Notes under the pieces: generated by a model
Database searches by the model: none
The model's input: only the letters and a program-made list of their open reading frames with translations
Told to the model about the DNA's origin: nothing
Program-made: the position numbers and the translations under genes
In this document: positions 58,242 through 64,000 of the stretch, one piece after another
Layout of the letters: each line of letters begins with the position of its first letter
Position numbering within the stretch: position 1 is the stretch's first letter
NCBI GenBank assembly: GCA_037074615.1
Contig: CM073552.1
Coordinates: forward strand, 21,180,019 to 21,244,018
Direction of reading: 5' to 3'
Length of the DNA stretch: 64,000 nucleotides
DNA from: Leucaena leucocephala
Lineage: Eukaryota; Streptophyta; Magnoliopsida; Fabales; Fabaceae

Positions 58242-58871
58242 TATTCTTCAGCTCCACTGCTTTTCTCTGAATCCTACTTTTCGTTTTCATAATCACTCAT
58301 TTTTCTTCAGACACACAAACACAATCATGAAGACTAAAGAATAGTGATTCAATCTTCTCAAACTTACCATTGATGAAGATGAAGATTTCCTTGTAACACA
58401 AATGAAGCTTCTGAAACAGCAGAACCTGAACTTTAGTATAATTCATATATTCGTGAGCCCGCCACTCTCTCTCTCTCTCTCTCTATATATATATCCGACT
58501 ATTAGACTGATTTTTATATTAAACTTGAAATTTTTAATAATGAAGTCAATTTTGTATTCTGTGATTAATTAAATCAAATTAGTATATATAACATGGGAGA
58601 AAATCTGTTCCTTTTTATATGTTAATTAAACATTGGGTTTTGTGTAATGGACAAAATATAAAAATAAGTCATAAATAGTGCAACTTATTATAAATTATAT
58701 ATTATATATAGACAAGCCATTTTTTCAAGAAAATATCTTCATCAAGTCAGTTTTGTTTTACTTTAGACAAGGAGCCATTTTCCTCAAAAATGTCTTCGTC
58801 ATCAAATCAAGGCAATTTTTATTTGATTTAAGCAAAGACCCATATGATACATTATTTAATCCATTTTAGAC
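58242..58871. other. Spacer upstream of the NPF pseudogene
   Basis: Probable former 5' region of the NPF gene, then a (CT)n-(AT)n tract at about 58,464-58,492 and AT-rich DNA. No gene. Confidence 0.4.
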
Positions 58872-59141
58872 ACCCATGGTCTATGGGTTCAGTTGGTGAA
58901 AAGGTGAGACATGCGATCATTTGGAGTATGTTCGATCTATGGGAAGAACTATTTTATTGTAATTTCAATCGCGATACTTAGGGAAGCGTCCTAACTCTTG
59001 GGTGCTCAGGTTTACGCTTGAGAGTAATTGACGATTCGACCTACCCAAAATTAGAATCGCCTAGGGGGAAGGGAGACTTCACCTTACCTTTAGATTATAG
59101 ATGAGTCCAACCCCTTTCTAAAAATTTTTGTACAACATTCT
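58872..59141 (+). mobile_element. SINE copy B
   Basis: A diverged copy of the 52,805 SINE, starting ACCCATGGTCTATGGG and ending AAAAATTTTTGTACAAC. ATTTTAGAC is duplicated on both sides (58,863-58,871 and 59,142-59,150). Confidence 0.82.
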
Positions 59142-59150
59142 ATTTTAGAC

Positions 59151-59976
59151 TATATTTGTTATATTTGATTTTAAAAATAATATTTTATTTATTTATATAT
59201 TTTCAAATAGCTAGGAGGAAATACTAGTGCATATATAGATGTGTTAGAATCAAATTTGAATTTTAGTAATAAATTTATTTTACACTTTTTTTATTCATTT
59301 TTATCACTCTAATCTTAAACAGGATGCAACCTAAATATATATTGGGAGTAAATTCAAAAGTACTAGAACCTAACCTCAATTTGCTATGTCATTGCTTTAT
59401 TGAATTTGTCAAACTTTTATTTGTATTGTTATTTGTATCATTATGATTTTTCAAATTATGTACGGTTTTAATTACTTGAAAGGAAACATGAATTCTAGCC
59501 GAACAAATATTGAAGAGGCATATATACTCCTTGAGTCATATTGTAATAAATAAAACATTTACAAATAAAATATATAAGATAAAACTATAGAAATATATAA
59601 TAAATAGGGGTAACTATTCTTGAGGTACTTATAATTTTTTTTCATTTTTTACCATGGTACCTATATTTTTTTCTCTTTCTTATTAAATTATTTAATTTTA
59701 CTTTATTAGCACAATTACCTTACGTTTTCTTTTCTATGCACAATTATTATCCTATTGGAAGTAATATTGTTTAAGGCACTATTAGATACTAAATACTAGA
59801 GTTATTTTTTTCCTTGATAAGCCAGCTCTTCTTTTTTTCATATGGCTATCAGACTAGATCAGATTTAAACATTGTTAAGCCTAATTAGAGATAGCTATCC
59901 TAAAGCTACTTTTTATATTCACATTAACTCGAACGCATGGCATATTGCTTAAGCAGCTAAAGTCCCTCCACTTGCA
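59151..59976. other. AT-rich spacer
   Basis: No gene or clear repeat family seen. Confidence 0.4.
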
Positions 59977-59985
59977 CCAACAACT

Positions 59986-60255
59986 ATTTTTTTGGTAAAC
60001 ATTTTTTTAGAAGGGGTTGGGCTCACCTACGATCTAAGGATAGAGAGAAGTCTTCCTTCCTCCTAGGTGATATCAATACTGAGCAGTGAGAGCCGTCAAT
60101 TACTCTCAAGGGTAAACCTAGGCATCTAAGAGCTAAGATATCTCTCCAAGCATTATGACTAGAACTACAACAAAGTGATACTCCTCGGGGATCAAATACG
60201 CTCCAAATAATTATATATCTCACATTTTCGTCAGTTGAACCTACAGACAATGGGT
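59986..60255 (-). mobile_element. SINE copy C (minus orientation)
   Basis: Reverse-complement copy of the same SINE: T-run tail on the left, ACCCATTGTCTGTAGG head on the right. Flanks CCAACAACT (59,977-59,985) and CCAACAGCT (60,256-60,264) form a 9-base duplication with one mismatch. Confidence 0.8.
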
Positions 60256-60382
60256 CCAACAGCTGTTGGTTTAAGCCAACTCTTCTATGTCCAGTCTTTG
60301 CCTACTCTTGTAGTTTTTGGGCCCAGGCCGAGTCTCATTGTTTGAATGTGAGAAATACAATTGGTTCAAATTACGAATTAAA

Positions 60383-60572
60383 ATCAACGGGGGTTAGTCC
60401 GAGTGATAAACGGCTCGATATCGCTTATGCGAGATCTCGAGTTCGAGCCTTGGCGTACGCAGAAAATTCCCGTTGGGAGACTCACCCACTATAGCCAGGT
60501 GCGCGACGCGGGTCGGATGCGGATGTAGTCAGGGCAAAGCTCCGGTGAACCGGGTGGGCAACAAAAAAAAAA
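60383..60572 (+). mobile_element. SINE D, a different tRNA-related family
   Basis: About 190 bases with an A-box-like GGGGTTAGTCCGAGTGATAA, a B-box-like GAGTTCGAGCC, a GC-rich body and a GGGTGGGCAAC-A(n) end. TACGAATTAAA flanks it at 60,372-60,382 and 60,573-60,583. Its sequence is unrelated to copies A-C. Confidence 0.85.
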
Positions 60573-60682
60573 TACGAATTAAATTTGTAAAAAAAAATTA
60601 CGAATTAAATTGTATCAAAAAAAAAGTACGAATTAAATAACCACAAGAAGGATCCGAATAACTTATATGATCTAGTTTGATG

Positions 60683-60819
60683 AAAGCCCAATATCTATCT
60701 GCTTTCAACAAACTTCATCTCTCAAAAGCCCATTCATATATATTTCAACGGGAAACCCTAGCTCGCTCGCCCTTGCCCTTCCCGGGTTCGCAGCGAGACG
60801 CTCTGCGTTACCAGCAGGT
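60683..60819 (+). promoter_or_regulatory. eL32 promoter elements and 5' UTR exon
   Basis: Two GCCCA site-II-type motifs (AAAGCCCA at 60,683-60,690 and AAAAGCCCA at 60,724-60,732) precede a telo-box AAACCCTA at 60,753-60,760. This set is characteristic of plant ribosomal-protein genes. A pyrimidine-rich leader follows, and a likely 5' UTR exon ends at CCAGCAG before GTCTGC (donor about 60,820). The leader intron runs to the acceptor CAG at 61,371-61,373. Confidence 0.7.
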
Positions 60820-61380
60820 CTGCTACAACTTCTCCCTCACTCTTGAATTACTGTAATTGGATTTTATCATTTAGTGATTTTCTTTGAGTTTTTCCTCTGC
60901 GTTGCGTTGCGTTCCTGAGAAACTATATATGATAATTAGAGTATATAAAATCTATGAAGTGCTAGTTGCAGCAATAGAGTTGTTTCGATGGAAACTATGC
61001 CTATCTATCATTGGCTTCTTCTGAATGTTCATCTTGTATGCAGTTTTGGTTATTCTGTTGCTCTTTTGATTTCGCACTCACAACTAGCATAGTGTTCCCT
61101 GCGAGTTAGGCGAAATTAAATTAAGATTCATATGCATTTTGTTACTTGAAATTCTAATTGTCTACTTTCTTATAACTTTGCTTGCTTACCTATTGTTGCT
61201 TTTATATCTCTGTTTTTTTTAAGAAAAATCGTAAGAACTTTAGTTTACCATTTAATTGTAAATACGTCGAAATTTTGGTTTCCTGTGTATTTTCCTGATT
61301 TTCCTTACTTGATCCTTACTTTTATTTGATCTTGTGTAATGCTAATGAATTCTTAATTTTGAATTTCTTTCAGAGGCAAA

Positions 61381-62514
61381 ATGGCAGTGCCTTTGATTAG
61401 CAAGAAAATTGTTAAGAAGCGTGTCAAGAAGTTCAAGAGGCCTCAAAGTGACAGGAAAATCTCTGTCAAGGTATGTCTTTCAAGATTTGTTCCCTTAGTC
61501 CCTCTTGAACTAGGCTTCTTGAGTTCTTCAGAATTCCTTTTAGGGACGTTCAGTGCGTGGGCAACTTAATACTCTTGACAATTTGGAAACCTATTTTGAG
61601 ATGTTTGTTTGTAACATTTAAAAATTTGAAATTTGAAATCCCCTTGTCATTTGAGTATAATGTATATCATTTTTCATACCCAAAGATGCTGTAATTTGTA
61701 AATATATTTTCAGGTACAAGCAAAGTTAACTTGTACTTTATGTTTACATGTATGTTTCCATGCGTCTAAGTTTGAGAATTCTTCGGCCAAAATCTTCTTT
61801 GAAAGGGGAAAATTTTCCTAGTATAGTTAGTTATTTTTCAATTAGGTTTTATCTTGTGGGGATTTAAAGGTCTTTCTGTAATAGGAATTCTCATTTAGCT
61901 TATCATATGGTTATTCTAATGTTATTCCTAACGTCAGTTTTGGAATCCCTATCGATAGTTTTTTTTGGTGGCATGCAATTATATGTTTTGTGGTTAATAC
62001 AAAGGCCAAGCATTTGGTTGATTCGTTGGTTCTTATCACACCATGAACACTTGTTTGGTCATTGAATTTTTCTTCTTGGCTCAATCAATTAAGCATCTTT
62101 GCTGTGGTATGCAGACAAGCTGGCGAAGGCCGAAGGGTATTGATTCCCGTGTGAGGAGAAAGTTTAAAGGATGTACATTGATGCCGAATATCGGTTGTGG
62201 TTCGGACAAGAAGACCCGCCACTATCTCCCCAATGGTTTCAAGAAATTTGTTGTGCACAATGTCCAGGAGCTGGAGCTCCTGATGATGCACAACAGGTGA
62301 GTGTAGTTTCCACAACAGGTCTGATTTCAAATTCCCTTTTCATTATATTCCCTGTCTACATTGTTGCAATTGATGAAATTTCAGGACTTACTGTGCTGAG
62401 ATAGCACACAACGTGTCGACTCATAAGAGGAAGGAGATTGTCGAACGAGCAGCTCAGTTGGATGTTGTCGTTACCAACAGACTGGCCAGGTTGCGTAGCC
62501 AGGAGGACGAGTAA
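61381..62514 (+). CDS. RPL32: 60S ribosomal protein L32 (eL32)
   Basis: Coding exons 61381-61470, 62115-62296 and 62385-62514; 402 nt, 133 residues, the normal length for plant eL32. The start is MAVPLISKKIVKKRVKKFKR, then TSWRRPKGIDSRVRRKFKG with the conserved GSDKKTRHYLPNGFKKF, and the end is ERAAQLDVVVTNRLARLRSQ-EDE. It is a component of the large cytosolic ribosomal subunit. All splice sites are GT-AG. The ATG lies 7 bases after the leader-intron acceptor. No lesion is seen; it is the best-conserved gene in the window and probably constitutively expressed in growing cells. Confidence 0.98.
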
Positions 62515-64000
62515 TTTTGCTGAAGCTTTGTGTTGAAATTGTTTTACTTGTACTGTGGCTAAGGCGAAAATAAATTAAAAGTATATGGCATTGAGATAAG
62601 TCCTATCAAATTAAGTTAAACTATTTTAAAAGAAAAACAAACATAATATATTTATAACAAATGGTGAAAATTGTTAATAATATATATGTGTGTGTGTACG
62701 TAAAGAGTTGAGAGCCTTGAACACGATCTTCCAAAGACAAAAAGCTCTATTTCACCTCAGAAATTCCAAAATTTGACTGTTATATGAAAAGCCTCACTTC
62801 AACTTCATTGCATCAAAAGTATTTTAGAAAAAATGATTACAACCACTCGACTAATTAATTGCAAAAAAGGGTATATTAGAATAGAATGAAAAATAATATA
62901 GTAAAATGTAATTTTATAGATGAAAAATATCTTTGGCATCTTTGGCTAAAAGCATATTGGCCAAGAAAAAAACTAGAATAACTAAAAAAAATATAGAGGA
63001 ATGAGCATATACAACAATCTATATACAATATAAAAAACAATGAACAAACTATTGCTACCAAACAAAAATAAAAAAATAAACATGTTACCAAAAAGAAAAT
63101 AAATAAATAAATAAGCAAAATATATAAGTTATAAATATTAGTGCGCGGTTCATTTACCAAATTATGTGCAATGAATATAATAATATAACTCAAATATTAG
63201 TACGGTTTTTTAATTTAAGAATTATTTTTAATAGGTAGATTAAAAAAATTAAATAGATAATTTAATTATAATAAATATGATTTGATCTTTATGAAATACT
63301 TCTATATAATATTAAATTATATCTTAATTTATAAATTAAATAAATTAGTTAGAGAAGAATGATAAATATTAAAGATAAAATAGATTGAATTATTATATTT
63401 AGGATCATGATCGATTATTTAACTAGTTCTTATATTTAGAAATATTTATAAAGGGAGGAATATTATTTTTTTTTTATAATTTCAAATGTTAGGAATGGTT
63501 ATATAGAGCAAAGATGAAACCTGAGCAAAAGATTAGCCGAATGGTGATGTAGCTCTCTGTACTTCTATATCGTTTCAAATCTAAGGCACTATTTAAAAAG
63601 TATTATGCTTCAATAGGTAGGATATTTTACAAAATAAAAATCATTAATTATTTGTTTATAATAAGAGACAAGCAATTTTAGTATATTTTTATTAAAAATT
63701 AAAGTAAAAAAGATATTAATTGCTCTTAAAATTTTGTAAAATATCTTACGTATCAAGATACAGAACTTTTTAAAAATGCTTTATATTTGAAACCCTTGTA
63801 CTATGTCCATATTCTCCATGTCACATGAATCAAACGTGAATTAATCCAAACTAAAAAATTTCGATCATATGGTATAAAAAATATTCTACAAACACGTTTG
63901 CTCAATATTTTTTAAAGACCTGGACCGAAAATTGTGAAGTGTAAAAAAAATATATTAAAAGTGGAGTGATTATTGAGCCTATTAATACGCTGTTTAAAGA
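62515..64000. other. eL32 3' UTR and AT-rich intergenic DNA
   Basis: The first ~200 bases probably include the eL32 3' UTR. The remainder is AT-rich with a (TG)n tract near 62,689-62,698 and no supported gene. Confidence 0.5.

Noticed and set aside
57942..58344. Cys/Met/His-rich open frames on both strands
   Set aside because: Products of the CATG/CATA microsatellite in the NPF intron.

Overview
This is a nuclear window from a flowering plant, most likely a eudicot. The evidence is AT-rich intergenic DNA, GT-AG introns, plant gene families (SGT-type TPR, F-box/DUF295, CC-NBS-LRR, DOMON/cytochrome b561, NPF transporter, PPR, XXT glycosyltransferase, eL32), and plant LTR elements, MITEs and SINEs. 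The species cannot be named from sequence alone.

Positions 1-21,710 hold a direct tandem array of about 7.8-7.9 kb units: two full periods (7,936 and 7,763 bp) and a third, decayed unit. Each unit carries an SGT-like TPR co-chaperone gene (+), an F-box/DUF295 gene (-) and the 3' end of a CC-NBS-LRR resistance gene (-). Units 1 and 2 have open genes. In unit 3 the SGT copy has a frameshift and lacks its 5' region, and the F-box copy has three lesions. Between units 2 and 3 a (CATA)3 tract has grown to about 70 repeats.

Positions 21,364-35,124 are one CC-NBS-LRR relic (-) split by a nest of mobile elements. A short Copia-type element (21,734-34,425, +) sits in the LRR region and carries a fragment of a xyloglucan xylosyltransferase (XXT5-like) gene. 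Inside it are a TTA-flanked MITE holding a 2.9-kb solo LTR with a TGGGG target duplication, a related inverted element that has captured most of a mitochondrial-type PPR gene, and a Ty3/gypsy chromovirus (-) with 542-bp LTRs.

Positions 35-52 kb are mostly AT-rich spacer around two DOMON genes (-): a three-exon cytochrome b561/DOMON gene (38,468-40,834) and a DOMON-only AIR12-like gene (45,364-46,065). The spacer has a 393-bp tandem duplication and a MITE with a 9-bp target duplication. Positions 52-64 kb hold tRNA-Gly(CCC), four SINE insertions with visible target duplications, an NPF/PTR transporter pseudogene (-), and an intact eL32 ribosomal protein gene (+) with typical ribosomal-protein promoter motifs.

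No new cellular system is evident. The most unusual content is the nested insertion complex with two independent gene captures inside a resistance-gene relic, next to an array whose copies are diverging and decaying at different rates.
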